The position numbers were made by a program, and so were the translations under genes. From the NCBI RefSeq assembly GCF_016863255.1, contig NZ_BOON01000010.1, forward strand, positions 1-64,000: a stretch of DNA of 64,000 nt. The letters are read 5' to 3'. Positions 1 through 7,970 of this stretch are shown here, piece after piece (the stretch's first letter is position 1; each line of letters opens with the position of its first letter). The notes under the pieces are model-generated. The model ran no database searches. It had not been told where the DNA came from and saw only the letters and a list, made by a program, of their open reading frames with translations. The DNA comes from Planosporangium mesophilum (lineage in GTDB: Bacteria > Actinomycetota > Actinomycetes > Mycobacteriales > Micromonosporaceae).

Positions 1-971
1 TCGTCGTGGACGGCTACGAGCTGCTGGTACAGGCCAGCATCGGGGTCACCGAGGCGGGCACCGGCGACGACCCGGAGTCGCTGCTGCGCAAGGCCGACAT
101 CGCGATGTACGCGGCCAAGGAGAGCGGCAAGGACAGCTTCGCCCGGTACCAGCCGGGCATGGGTGCCGACATCCTCGACCACGCCCAGCTCGGCGCCCAG
201 CTTCGCCAGGCGCTCGACGGCGGCCAACTGACGGTGCGGTACCAGCCGGTGGTCCGACTGGCGGACCGCCGGATCATCGGCATGGAGGCGCTGGTGCGCT
301 GGCGTCACCCCGAACGGGGTGAGATTTCGCCGGGTGACTTCATCCCGACGGCGGAGCGCACCGGCCTCATCGTGCCCCTCGGCCGCTGGGTGCTGCGCGA
401 GGCGTGCCGGCAGAAGGCCGCGTGGCGCGAGGCGTACGGGGACAGCTCGCCGTCGACCATCGGGGTCAACGTGTCGGGGCGGCAGTTGCTCCAGCCGGGC
501 TTCGCCGACGAAGTCGCCGACGCGGTGCACGAGGCCGGGCTGGAGCCGCACCACCTCGTCCTGGAGGTGACCGAGAACGCCGTCCTCACCGGCGGCCAGG
601 CGTTCGATACGCTGCACGCCCTGCGCGCCTTCGGGGTGAAGATCGCGCTGGACGACTTCGGCACCGGCCAGTCGTCGCTGCGCCTGATCCGCACCTGCCC
701 GGTCCACATCCTGAAGCTCGACAAGTCGTTCGTCCTGGCCGCCGCCACCACCGGTACCCAGGCGCGGCGGCAGGCGGCGGTCGCGTCGGCCGTGCTGCGC
801 ATCGCGGAGGACCTCGAGCTGGATGCGGTGGCCGAGGGCATCGAGAACGCCGAGCACGCGGACCGGATGGCCGCGCTGGGCTACCGGCTGGGCCAGGGTT
901 ACCACCTGGTCCGGCCGCTGCCGGCGGGCGAGATCGGGGCGCTGCTGGCACGGGAGGTGGCGCCACGGTAG
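1..971 (+). CDS. GGDEF-EAL cyclic-di-GMP protein, 5' end outside window
   Basis: C-terminal part of a diguanylate cyclase/phosphodiesterase. The reading frame is already open at the window edge (first complete codon at base 3), so the GTG at 6 is not the real start. The first ~50 residues match the end of a GGDEF domain (ADIAMYAAKESGKDSF). An EAL domain then runs from about residue 60 to the end, counting from base 6. The EAL metal and catalytic residues all look present: EALVRW near residue 94, NVSGRQL, EVTEN, DDFGTG, KLDKSF, AEGIE and GQGY. Breakdown of cyclic di-GMP to pGpG is therefore plausible. The state of the GGDEF active site and any sensory domain cannot be judged because they lie upstream. 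Confidence 0.93.
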   Translation, partial: VVDGYELLVQASIGVTEAGTGDDPESLLRKADIAMYAAKESGKDSFARYQPGMGADILDHAQLGAQLRQALDGGQLTVRYQPVVRLADRRIIGMEALVRWRHPERGEISPGDFIPTAERTGLIVPLGRWVLREACRQKAAWREAYGDSSPSTIGVNVSGRQLLQPGFADEVADAVHEAGLEPHHLVLEVTENAVLTGGQAFDTLHALRAFGVKIALDDFGTGQSSLRLIRTCPVHILKLDKSFVLAAATTGTQARRQAAVASAVLRIAEDLELDAVAEGIENAEHADRMAALGYRLGQGYHLVRPLPAGEIGALLAREVAPR

Positions 972-1014
972 GCGGGCGGGCACCGGTCCGCGGTACCCGC
1001 CCGGGTTGATCCGA

Positions 1015-2361
1015 TCAGCCCTGGCTGATCAGGACGAACTTCTCTGCCGCGCCGATGGTGTCGGACTCGGCGACGAGGTCCGCGCCGGATCCGCTGAGCG
1101 ACGCGAGACCGAGGTAGCGCCCGTTCTGGTGGCACAGCACGCTGACCGTGCCGTCGGTGTTGTGGACGGGGGTGAACGTGAGAGGAGTGGTGCCGCCGCC
1201 GTTTCGCAGGCGGAGCCCGATGCCGGCGACCGGCTCGCCGTTGACCGGCGTACCGGCGGCGTCCGTGAGCGTCATGGTTCCATCGGTGGCGAACGAGAAC
1301 CTGAGCCCTAGTGCCCCCGCCGCGGAGGTGCCGTCGGCGGCCAGGGGCGACCCGGGCGGACCGGCCGTGACGTAGCCGGCGTTGAGGTTGGACTTCAGTG
1401 CAGCGTTCTGAGGTGACGGAAATCCGCGCAGGGTGAACCGCTGTGGTGAGTTGGGTCCCGCGGCGATCGTCGGACCGCTCGGGGTCAGCGGGCCCATGTT
1501 GCCGGGCCCGGTGGCGGTCACGTACATGTTGTTGACGAGCGCTCGCAGGCTGATCGTGCCGTCGTCGTTGTAGACGAGTGTGAACTTCTCCCACAGGCCG
1601 ATCGTGCTGCGGTCGGCCACCAGCGGCACGTTGCCGTTGGTGTCCGCGGAGACGAAGCCCTTGCTGCCCTCCGACCGCAGCGCGTACAGGCCGTCGCCCG
1701 CGTCGAAGAGGACGAATCGCTCGGTCAGGCGGGTGTTGTCGTTCGCGGTCGCGGAGATGCGGCGCGTGTTGCGGTCGACGGTGACGTTGGTGCCGTTGGC
1801 CTGGGCGGTGAGGATGGACGCCACCGGCATGGCGGCCCGGTAGAAGTGCGTCTGGGCAGTGGCGTGACCGGCGTTGTTCGCGACCAGCGGTCCGGTGCCG
1901 CCGGCCTGGGTGGTGGTGACGAACAGGCCGTTGACGACGGCCTGGAGGCTGATCGTGCCGTCGTCGTTGGGGACGAGGAGAAACTCCTCCCACAGCCCGA
2001 CGGCGGTGCGGTCGGCGATGAGCGGGTTGGCGCCCCCGTTGTTGGTGACGAGCTTGCCGTTGACGTTGGCCCTCAGGCTGACGGTGCCGTCGGCGTTGCC
2101 GACGAGGGTGAACTGCTCCCACGGGCCGAGCCGGGTCCGGTTGGACAGCAGCTGCGAGCTGCCGGCGTTGTCGGCGGTGACGAATTCGCTGTTGGCCTTC
2201 GACACGAGGCTGAACGGCGTGACCGGATCGGTGACGAAGGCGGCCGGCGGCCCGCTGCCCTCGGCGGACGCTGGGCCAGCGGCGGCGACCCCGACGGCGG
2301 CGGCCATGGTGACCGTGACGCCGAGCGCCGCCCAGGCTCTGGGCACATGATGCTTGATCAA
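1015..2361 (-). CDS. secreted fascin-like beta-trefoil protein (copy 1)
   Basis: 448-aa exported protein. It has an N-terminal signal (MIKHHVPRAW, a hydrophobic Ala/Val stretch, then AGPASA near residue 33). The rest consists of ~45-residue repeats of the fascin/trefoil type: a buried hydrophobic strand, 'NGxFVTADNAG..PL.ANRT.IG.WE.F.LV', then 'NDDGTISL'. Such repeats form beta-trefoils that often bind carbohydrate or act as structural lectin-like modules. No catalytic domain is seen. It is a tandem paralogue of the gene at 2506-3867, which lies immediately upstream in the same direction. The two share signal peptide style, repeat order and similar C-terminal units. The biological ligand is unknown. 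Confidence 0.8.
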   Translation of the reverse strand: MIKHHVPRAWAALGVTVTMAAAVGVAAAGPASAEGSGPPAAFVTDPVTPFSLVSKANSEFVTADNAGSSQLLSNRTRLGPWEQFTLVGNADGTVSLRANVNGKLVTNNGGANPLIADRTAVGLWEEFLLVPNDDGTISLQAVVNGLFVTTTQAGGTGPLVANNAGHATAQTHFYRAAMPVASILTAQANGTNVTVDRNTRRISATANDNTRLTERFVLFDAGDGLYALRSEGSKGFVSADTNGNVPLVADRSTIGLWEKFTLVYNDDGTISLRALVNNMYVTATGPGNMGPLTPSGPTIAAGPNSPQRFTLRGFPSPQNAALKSNLNAGYVTAGPPGSPLAADGTSAAGALGLRFSFATDGTMTLTDAAGTPVNGEPVAGIGLRLRNGGGTTPLTFTPVHNTDGTVSVLCHQNGRYLGLASLSGSGADLVAESDTIGAAEKFVLISQG

Positions 2362-2505
2362 AATTCCCCCTCCAAGAGGACCGATAAGGACGTACAGGTA
2401 CGCGGATGGGCGAGCCGGGCCGGCGCCTGGTGGTAGGTGCCGGCCCGGCCGCGTGACGCGACGCCGCTGGAGAAGAAGAGCGAGGTGAGGGTGGCGTAGG
2501 CCCGA

Positions 2506-3867
2506 TCACGACAGCTGGATGAACCCGAACTTCTCGGTCTGGCCGATGGTGGATGAGCGGGCGACGAGCTCGTCGCCGCCGGAACCCGAGCTGGCCAGAC
2601 CGACGTAGAGCCCGTTGTTGACGCACAGCAGGCTGATGGTGCCGTCGATGTGGTTGACGATCCGGAAGGCGAGGCTGGTGTCCCCGTTGCCGTGGAGCAG
2701 CCTGATACCGCCGCCGGGGACGGCCTGGCCGTTGATCGGCACGTTCTGGGTGTCGACCAACGTCACCGTCCCGGCCTCCGTGAACGTGAGCCTGAGCCCG
2801 ATCGGGCCGGTGACCGTGGTGCCGCTGGCGATCATGCGTGTGTCGGGGAAGATGCGGGTGACGAAGCCGCCGTTGGCGTTCGACCTCAGACCGGCGGCCT
2901 GCGTGCGCGGGAAGCCGACCATGGCGAACCGCTGCGGCGAGCGGCCGAAGGGCGCGTTGCCGGCGCTGTTGGCGATGAGCGGGCCGGTGTTGTTGGGGCT
3001 GGTGCTGCTCACCCACTGGTTGTTGACGATGGCGCGCAGGCTGATGCTGTTGTCGTCGTTCGTGACGAGGTCGAACGTCTCCCAGGGGCCGATCGCGGTG
3101 CGGTTGGCGACTAGTGGCGAGGCGCCCGCGTTCTCGGCGCTGACGAAGAACTTCGTACTGGCGGCGCGCAGGGCGTACCGTCCGTTGCCGGCGTCGAACA
3201 GGGAGAACTGTTCCGACCGGGTGGTCGCCGTCCCGCCGGTGGCGGTCAGTTGACTGGTGGCGGGGGAGACGGTGACGTTCTCGTCGTTCGCCCGCGACGT
3301 GACGACGGACGTCACCGGTTGAGCGGCCCGGTAGAACCGCGTGGTGGCGCTGCTGGTGTCGGTGTTGCTGGCCACGAGCAGACCGGTTTCACTGTTGAAG
3401 GCGACGAACTTGTTGTTGGCCCTCGACCTCAGGCTGAAGGCGCCGGGGTCGCCCGGTACGGCGGCGAGGTCGAACTTCTCCCACAGGCGGATCGCGGTGC
3501 GGTTGGCGATCAGCGGAGCGTTGCCCCCGTCCTCCGCGGTGACGAACCCGCCGCCGGCCCTGGCCTGGAAGCTGGTGGTGCCGTCGTCGTTGTCGATGAG
3601 CTTGAACAGCTCCCACTGGCCGATCAGGCTGCGGTTGGCGACCAGCGGCGAGGCGCCGGCGTTCTCGGCGGTGACGAAGCCGCTGCTGGCCTTGGACAGC
3701 ATGCTGAACGGCCGGGTCGCGAACCGGTCGTCCACGGCGCTCGGACCGACAGCGCCGACCGGCGAGGCGAGTGCCGGGCCACCGGTGGCGGCCCCGACCG
3801 CGGCGACCATGGCGGCGGCCGTGACGCCGATCGCCGTCCAGGTCCCGGGTCCACGATTCTTGATCAA
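2506..3867 (-). CDS. secreted fascin-like beta-trefoil protein (copy 2)
   Basis: 453-aa paralogue of the downstream neighbour, beginning MIKNRGPGTW with an Ala-rich signal peptide (cleavage probably after GGPALA). Repeats such as 'SGFVTAENAGASPLVANRS' and 'NNKFVA', each followed by 'IGxWExF.LV.NDD', mark at least two trefoil-like halves. A linker around residues 180-210 (RFYRAAQPVTSVVT) separates them and is also present in copy 1 (HFYRAAMPVASILT). The upstream sequences of both copies share a C-rich tract just before the start codon, consistent with duplication of the whole transcription unit. It probably acts outside the cell as a binding or matrix protein; the function is not known from sequence. 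Confidence 0.8.
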   Translation of the reverse strand: MIKNRGPGTWTAIGVTAAAMVAAVGAATGGPALASPVGAVGPSAVDDRFATRPFSMLSKASSGFVTAENAGASPLVANRSLIGQWELFKLIDNDDGTTSFQARAGGGFVTAEDGGNAPLIANRTAIRLWEKFDLAAVPGDPGAFSLRSRANNKFVAFNSETGLLVASNTDTSSATTRFYRAAQPVTSVVTSRANDENVTVSPATSQLTATGGTATTRSEQFSLFDAGNGRYALRAASTKFFVSAENAGASPLVANRTAIGPWETFDLVTNDDNSISLRAIVNNQWVSSTSPNNTGPLIANSAGNAPFGRSPQRFAMVGFPRTQAAGLRSNANGGFVTRIFPDTRMIASGTTVTGPIGLRLTFTEAGTVTLVDTQNVPINGQAVPGGGIRLLHGNGDTSLAFRIVNHIDGTISLLCVNNGLYVGLASSGSGGDELVARSSTIGQTEKFGFIQLS

Positions 3868-4419
3868 AGTTTCCCCCCAAGAGACGGTCGAGTACCGGAC
3901 TTTCGGACTCGATCAGATATCCAAAGTGGACCCGCTGCAACTGGATCACAGTGCAGGCGCGCCGCCGTCGCGCGGCGTCGATCTCTCGTCGGCCGTCGCG
4001 GCGAATACGGCGCTCCGGCCGGTGGGGCAGGACCGTACGCACCGTTCGCCGCCGTCCACGAGCGACACCGCCGGCTCGGCCATGTCGAGGCCGAGCCCGT
4101 TCCGCCGGCGCAGCCGGTGCTCCGGTTCGTGCTCGCAGACCACGTACTGGTCGATCGAGGGTTGCAGGTGGCCCAGCGCCTCCAGGGGCTCGGAGTCCGC
4201 GGCGGTCCTGTCGGAGACCACGCCGACCACCTCCACCGACGGCGCGCCCAGCCGCTCCAGCGCGCGGATCAGGTCGTACTCGCGCTCGGCCGGTCACACG
4301 CACGCCTGACGAGCAGGCCGGGAATCGGGCGGGGCGCGAGTACCCGCGCCGGTTTGAGCGCACAGATGTCGGGAAGCTCCACCCATCGCCGGACACCCCA
4401 CCCGAGAAGCAGGTGAATC
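3868..4419. other. 552-bp intergenic region between fascin-like gene and SRPBCC-like gene
   Basis: This stretch should hold the promoters of the leftward fascin-like gene (at its left end) and of the rightward gene starting at 4420. Inside it is one leftward open frame at 3946-4236 (listed separately) with coding-like third-position GC but no recognisable domain. I see no tRNA, strong terminator or clear operator here. Confidence 0.5.
3946..4236 (-). CDS. possible small hypothetical protein or 5'-truncated gene remnant
   Basis: 96 codons from a GTG. The frame stays open a further six or so codons upstream before a TGA. Third positions are almost all G or C, as in real genes of this genome, and the predicted peptide has a sensible composition (…VEVVGVVSDRTAADSEPLEALGHLQ…). 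It contains a C-x-H-x3-H stretch (CEHEPEH) and a later C-x3-C (CVRSC) that could bind a metal. The frame upstream of the GTG also looks coding-like (ERERYDLIRALERLGAPS style), so the gene may have lost its 5' end. No ribosome-binding site or family was recognised. It could be a chance open frame. Confidence 0.3.
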   Translation of the reverse strand: MEVVGVVSDRTAADSEPLEALGHLQPSIDQYVVCEHEPEHRLRRRNGLGLDMAEPAVSLVDGGERCVRSCPTGRSAVFAATADERSTPRDGGAPAL

Positions 4420-4911
4420 ATGAGGCGGATCACGATGGGCACCGCGGTCGGGGCAGCGGTCGCCGGGGTCGTCGTCAACCGGATCCTGACCGCACGCCGA
4501 CGCAACCTCTGGCCGATGTCCACCGTCACCCAGGACGGGCGCAGGCCCCGCTGGCACGTCGTCACGGTGAACCGACCACCCGAGGAGGTCGCACCCGGCG
4601 GCAGGCTGCCCGAGCCCCTCGCCAAGCTCGGCGACCAGGTCGAGGTACAGGTCAACCGCGCGGTGGGTGACCGCGGAACGGCGCTGGCCGCCCGGCTGCG
4701 CCACGAACCGACCGGGGTCGTCGGCACCGCCGCGCGGGTCGCCGGCACCGATCCCCGCCAGCAGGTCCGGCTCGCACTGCGGGAGTCGAAGATGCTGCTG
4801 GAGACCGGCGAGATCCTCCAGCCCGACAAGCCGGGGACGGTCAAGCACACGATCACCGGCAAGCCACTGGACCTGGCGATCAGCCGAGCTCGCGGGGAGG
4901 GGCGACTGTGA
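4420..4911 (+). CDS. SRPBCC (cyclase/dehydrase-like) protein
   Basis: 163 aa. An N-terminal hydrophobic stretch (TMGTAVGAAVAGVVVNRIL) may anchor it to the membrane. The remainder (WHVVTVNRPPEEV…LGDQVEVQVNRAVGDRGTALAARLR…ALRESKMLLETGEIL) resembles the C-terminal part of actinobacterial SRPBCC-like proteins. These are often encoded beside zinc alcohol dehydrogenases. The stop overlaps the start of the next gene by 4 bp (GTGA type), so the two are translationally coupled. The family assignment comes from the conserved 'GDRGT' and 'LLETGEIL' segments and is moderate. The ligand is unknown. Confidence 0.65.
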   Translation: MRRITMGTAVGAAVAGVVVNRILTARRRNLWPMSTVTQDGRRPRWHVVTVNRPPEEVAPGGRLPEPLAKLGDQVEVQVNRAVGDRGTALAARLRHEPTGVVGTAARVAGTDPRQQVRLALRESKMLLETGEILQPDKPGTVKHTITGKPLDLAISRARGEGRL

Positions 4912-6110
4912 GGGCACTCTGCTGGGAAGGCGTCAACGAACTGGCGGTCGAGGAGGTCCCCGACCCGCAGCTCCAGAACAAGCAAGACATGATCATCAAG
5001 GTCAAGCTCAGTGCGACCTGCGGCTCCGACCTCCACCTGGTCGACGGGTACATCCCGGCCATGCGCGCGGGCGACGTGATCGGCCACGAGTTCCTCGGCG
5101 AGGTCGTCGAGACCGGACCGGAGGTCCGTAAGCACCGCGTCGGCGACCGGGTGGTGGTCTGCTCGGTCATCGCCTGTGGTCGCTGCTGGTTCTGCGAACA
5201 GGGGCTCTTCTCCTGCTGCGACAACGGCAACACCAACCCCGGTATCCCCGAAATGATGTGGGGGCAGAGCCCTGCTGGCATCTTCGGGTACTCGCACGCG
5301 ATGGGCGGGTTCAAGGGCAGCCACGCGGAGTACGTCCGGGTGCCGTACGCCGACCGAGGCGCGTTCACCGTCCCGGACGGGGTCGACGACGCGACCGCCC
5401 TGTTCGCGTCCGACGCGGCGCCGACCGGCTACATGGGCGCCGACCTCGGTGAGGTCAAGGCAGGCGACGTGGTGGCGGTCTGGGGCGCCGGGGGAGTCGG
5501 CCAGATGGCCGCCCAGTCGGCGATGCTCAAGGGCGCCGCGCGGGTCATCGTCATCGACCGGTTCGACTACCGGCTCGACATGGCCGCGCACCACCTCGGC
5601 GTCGAGACCCTCAACTACGAGGAGACCGACATCGACGGCGAACTGCGCGAGCGCAGCGACGGGCGCGGGCCCGACGTCTGCATCGAGGCGGTCGGGATGG
5701 AGGCACACACCCCCAACCCGGTGGCGTACCGCTGGGAACAGCTCAAGCAGCAGACCCGCGTCCTGGAGCTCGACCGGCCGCACGCGCTGCGCCAGGCCAT
5801 CATGGTCTGCCGCAAGGGCGGCATGGTGTACGTGCTGGGCGTGTTCGCCGGCTGGATCGACAAGTTCCCGATGGGCGCGCTGATGAACAAGGGCCTGACC
5901 ATGCGCTCGGCCCAGCAGCACGGGGAGCGCTACATCCCCATGCTGCTGGAGCGGATGTCGCGGGGCGAGTTCAAGACCGCCCACCTGATGACCCACCCGA
6001 TGCCGCTGTCCGAAGGCGCGCGCGGCTACGACCTGTTCAAGCACAAGAAGGACGGCTGCGTACGCGCGGTCTTCTACCCGGACGGGGACGGCCGGGTCAC
6101 CAGAGGCTGA
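4908..6110 (+). CDS. zinc-dependent alcohol dehydrogenase, MDR family
   Basis: 400-aa medium-chain dehydrogenase of the glutathione-independent formaldehyde dehydrogenase-like type. Catalytic zinc ligands are in 'TCGSDLH' and 'GHEFLGEVV'. The structural zinc lobe has four cysteines in CSVIACGRCWFCEQGLFSCC. The Rossmann motif is GAGGVGQMAA, near residue 190. It should oxidise an alcohol or aldehyde hydrate using NAD(P). The GTG start overlaps the SRPBCC-like gene, and the coding end overlaps the convergent transhydrogenase gene by 14 bp. The physiological substrate cannot be read from the sequence. Confidence 0.88.
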   Translation: MRALCWEGVNELAVEEVPDPQLQNKQDMIIKVKLSATCGSDLHLVDGYIPAMRAGDVIGHEFLGEVVETGPEVRKHRVGDRVVVCSVIACGRCWFCEQGLFSCCDNGNTNPGIPEMMWGQSPAGIFGYSHAMGGFKGSHAEYVRVPYADRGAFTVPDGVDDATALFASDAAPTGYMGADLGEVKAGDVVAVWGAGGVGQMAAQSAMLKGAARVIVIDRFDYRLDMAAHHLGVETLNYEETDIDGELRERSDGRGPDVCIEAVGMEAHTPNPVAYRWEQLKQQTRVLELDRPHALRQAIMVCRKGGMVYVLGVFAGWIDKFPMGALMNKGLTMRSAQQHGERYIPMLLERMSRGEFKTAHLMTHPMPLSEGARGYDLFKHKKDGCVRAVFYPDGDGRVTRG

Positions 6111-7365
6111 GCGACCGTACGAAAATCCCGGCGATGTCGTCGGCCGTCGCCGGCCGGGGCGCGGTCGCCAGCAGGCGCTGCTGTTTCATCGTGCCGGCGA
6201 CGAGGTTGTCCACGTCCGCCTCGGAGTAGCCGACCGCGCCCACCCCGTTCGGGATCCCGATGTCGCGCATCAGCGCGATGAGCGCGGTCGGCAGCGACTC
6301 GGCCGGGTCGTCGGCCCGGATACCCGGAGCCAGCAGCCCGGCGGCCCGGACATGGCGGTCGGGACAGGCGGGGAACGTGAACCGGAACGCCTCCGGGGCG
6401 GTCAGCGCGACGGCCATGCCGTGCGGCACCAGCGGCTCGGCGTCCGGGTAGCCGTCCGGGCGGTACTCGCGTACCCCGCCGGCGATGGGGTACGCGTTGG
6501 CGTGCGGGATGTGCACGCCCGCGTTGCCGAAGCCCATGCCGGCGAAGGTCGCCGCGAGCGCCATGTCGGTACGCGCGGCCACGTCGTCGCCGTCTGCCAC
6601 CGCGGCCCGGAACGACCGGGCCAGCAGCTCGATGGCCTTCTCCGACCACATGTCGGCGACCGGGTTCGCGCCGCAGTACGGCACCCGCTGCTCCGGCCTC
6701 TTGCGTTCGAAGGCGGTGTAGGGCATCGCCGTGTAGCTCTCGAGCGCGTGGCAGAGGATGTCCATGCCGCACGCGGCCGTGACGATCGCCGGCTGGGTCA
6801 TGGTCAGCAGCGGGTCGACGACGGCGAGGGTGGGCCGCAGCCGGACATGGCTGATGCCGGTCTTGACCTTGAGGTCGAGCACGTCGAGGACGCAGATGGT
6901 GGTGCTCTCCGAGCCGGTACCGGTGGTGGTCGGTACGGCGACCAGCGGCTTCAGTGGCTGTGACGGCCCCCGCCCGCCCCCGACCGGCGCGTTGACGTAG
7001 TCCATCAGGTCGCCCGGGTTCGTCGTGAGCAGGTTGACCGCCTTCGCGGTGTCGATGCTGGACCCGCCGCCGACCGCCACGAACGCGTCCCACGGCCCGC
7101 TCTGCCGGGCGGCGTCGACGGCGTGCCGCAGCGAGGCGTCGGTCGGCTCGACGTGGACGTCGGTGAAGATCTCGGCCTCGATGCCGTACCCGCGGATCGC
7201 GTCGGCGACCCGCTGCGGTGACCCGGTGGCCGCGACGCCTGCGTCGGTGACGACCAGAACCCGGCGCACGCCGTACCGGCCCAGGTCGAAGCCGATCTCG
7301 TCGGCGGCGCCGGCGCCGAACTTCAGGTCGGGCGTACCGTACGTGAACACCGTCTCCGCGGTCAT
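6097..7365 (-). CDS. iron-containing alcohol dehydrogenase, hydroxyacid-oxoacid transhydrogenase-like
   Basis: 422 aa from the ATG at 7365. The open frame extends further upstream, but the sequence there belongs to the thioesterase gene. The start forms an ATGA overlap with the thioesterase stop and is preceded by a GGAGGAG-type ribosome site. Family features are the NAD loop GGGSSIDTAKAVNLL, the metal-binding segment AACGMDILCHALES, and the histidines in IPHANAYP and PHGMAVAL. The insert ERKRPEQRVPYCGANPVAD is typical of the ADHFE1/HOT branch, which couples 4-hydroxybutyrate oxidation to 2-oxoglutarate reduction. The exact substrate is inferred from family only. Confidence 0.85.
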   Translation of the reverse strand: MTAETVFTYGTPDLKFGAGAADEIGFDLGRYGVRRVLVVTDAGVAATGSPQRVADAIRGYGIEAEIFTDVHVEPTDASLRHAVDAARQSGPWDAFVAVGGGSSIDTAKAVNLLTTNPGDLMDYVNAPVGGGRGPSQPLKPLVAVPTTTGTGSESTTICVLDVLDLKVKTGISHVRLRPTLAVVDPLLTMTQPAIVTAACGMDILCHALESYTAMPYTAFERKRPEQRVPYCGANPVADMWSEKAIELLARSFRAAVADGDDVAARTDMALAATFAGMGFGNAGVHIPHANAYPIAGGVREYRPDGYPDAEPLVPHGMAVALTAPEAFRFTFPACPDRHVRAAGLLAPGIRADDPAESLPTALIALMRDIGIPNGVGAVGYSEADVDNLVAGTMKQQRLLATAPRPATADDIAGIFVRSLSLW

Positions 7366-7805
7366 GAGATCTCCTCCAGGGCCTTGCGGATCTCGTCGGG
7401 TACGGGCACCGGACGGCGGGTCGCCGCGTCGACGTACACGTGCACGAAGCGGCCGACGGCGGCCGGCTCCTCGCTGCCCGGCCCGAACAGGGCCAGCCGG
7501 TAGACCACGCTCGACGTGCCCAGCCGCTCCAGGGCGATCCCGGCGGTCACCACGTCGGGGAAGCGTAGCTCCGAGAAGTACCGGCAGGAGGTCTCGACCA
7601 CGAGCCCGACCGCCGGCAGCCGCCGGATGTCGGTGCCGGTCGCTTCGATGAGCCACCCGTTGACCGCGGTGTCGAACATCAGGTAGTGGACCACGTTGTT
7701 GACGTGACCGTAGACGTCCTCGTCCGACCACCGGGTCGGCTGGTCCCGCAGGACGGGGAAGTCCTCCCGGCGCAGCCGGCGCGGTTCGTCGTCGCTGGAA
7801 TCCAT
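7362..7805 (-). CDS. acyl-CoA thioesterase, 4HBT hotdog family
   Basis: 147 aa. The YbgC/4-hydroxybenzoyl-CoA thioesterase signature is WSDEDVYGHVNNVVHYLMFD, with a conserved Asp region and HVNN near residue 34. This is followed by the hotdog strands (VETSCRYFSELRFPDVV and SVVYRLALF). It should hydrolyse acyl-CoA thioesters in the cytoplasm. It is the first gene of a two-gene leftward operon with the transhydrogenase (ATGA overlap), suggesting release or recycling of a hydroxyacyl or short-chain acid product. Its promoter must lie in the 165-bp divergent region shared with the multicopper oxidase gene. Confidence 0.88.
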   Translation of the reverse strand: MDSSDDEPRRLRREDFPVLRDQPTRWSDEDVYGHVNNVVHYLMFDTAVNGWLIEATGTDIRRLPAVGLVVETSCRYFSELRFPDVVTAGIALERLGTSSVVYRLALFGPGSEEPAAVGRFVHVYVDAATRRPVPVPDEIRKALEEIS

Positions 7806-7970
7806 TCCCGCAGCTTAGGTCTCCTGATGATCGTCAATGACCGGGGTACCGCACCGTCCGAAGTGGACAGCGCCCACACCGCTCTCTGTTTCGTCCGCCG
7901 GCCTCGGGGCAGCAGCCGCCGCACCTACGTCACGGCACCGACGCCGACGAGGCGGTAGAAGGCGGGAGAA

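Noticed and set aside
899-3016. 705-codon minus-strand open frame across the fascin-like genes
   Set aside because: Out of phase with the two real genes, Arg/His/Gln-rich, no domain; a shadow frame.
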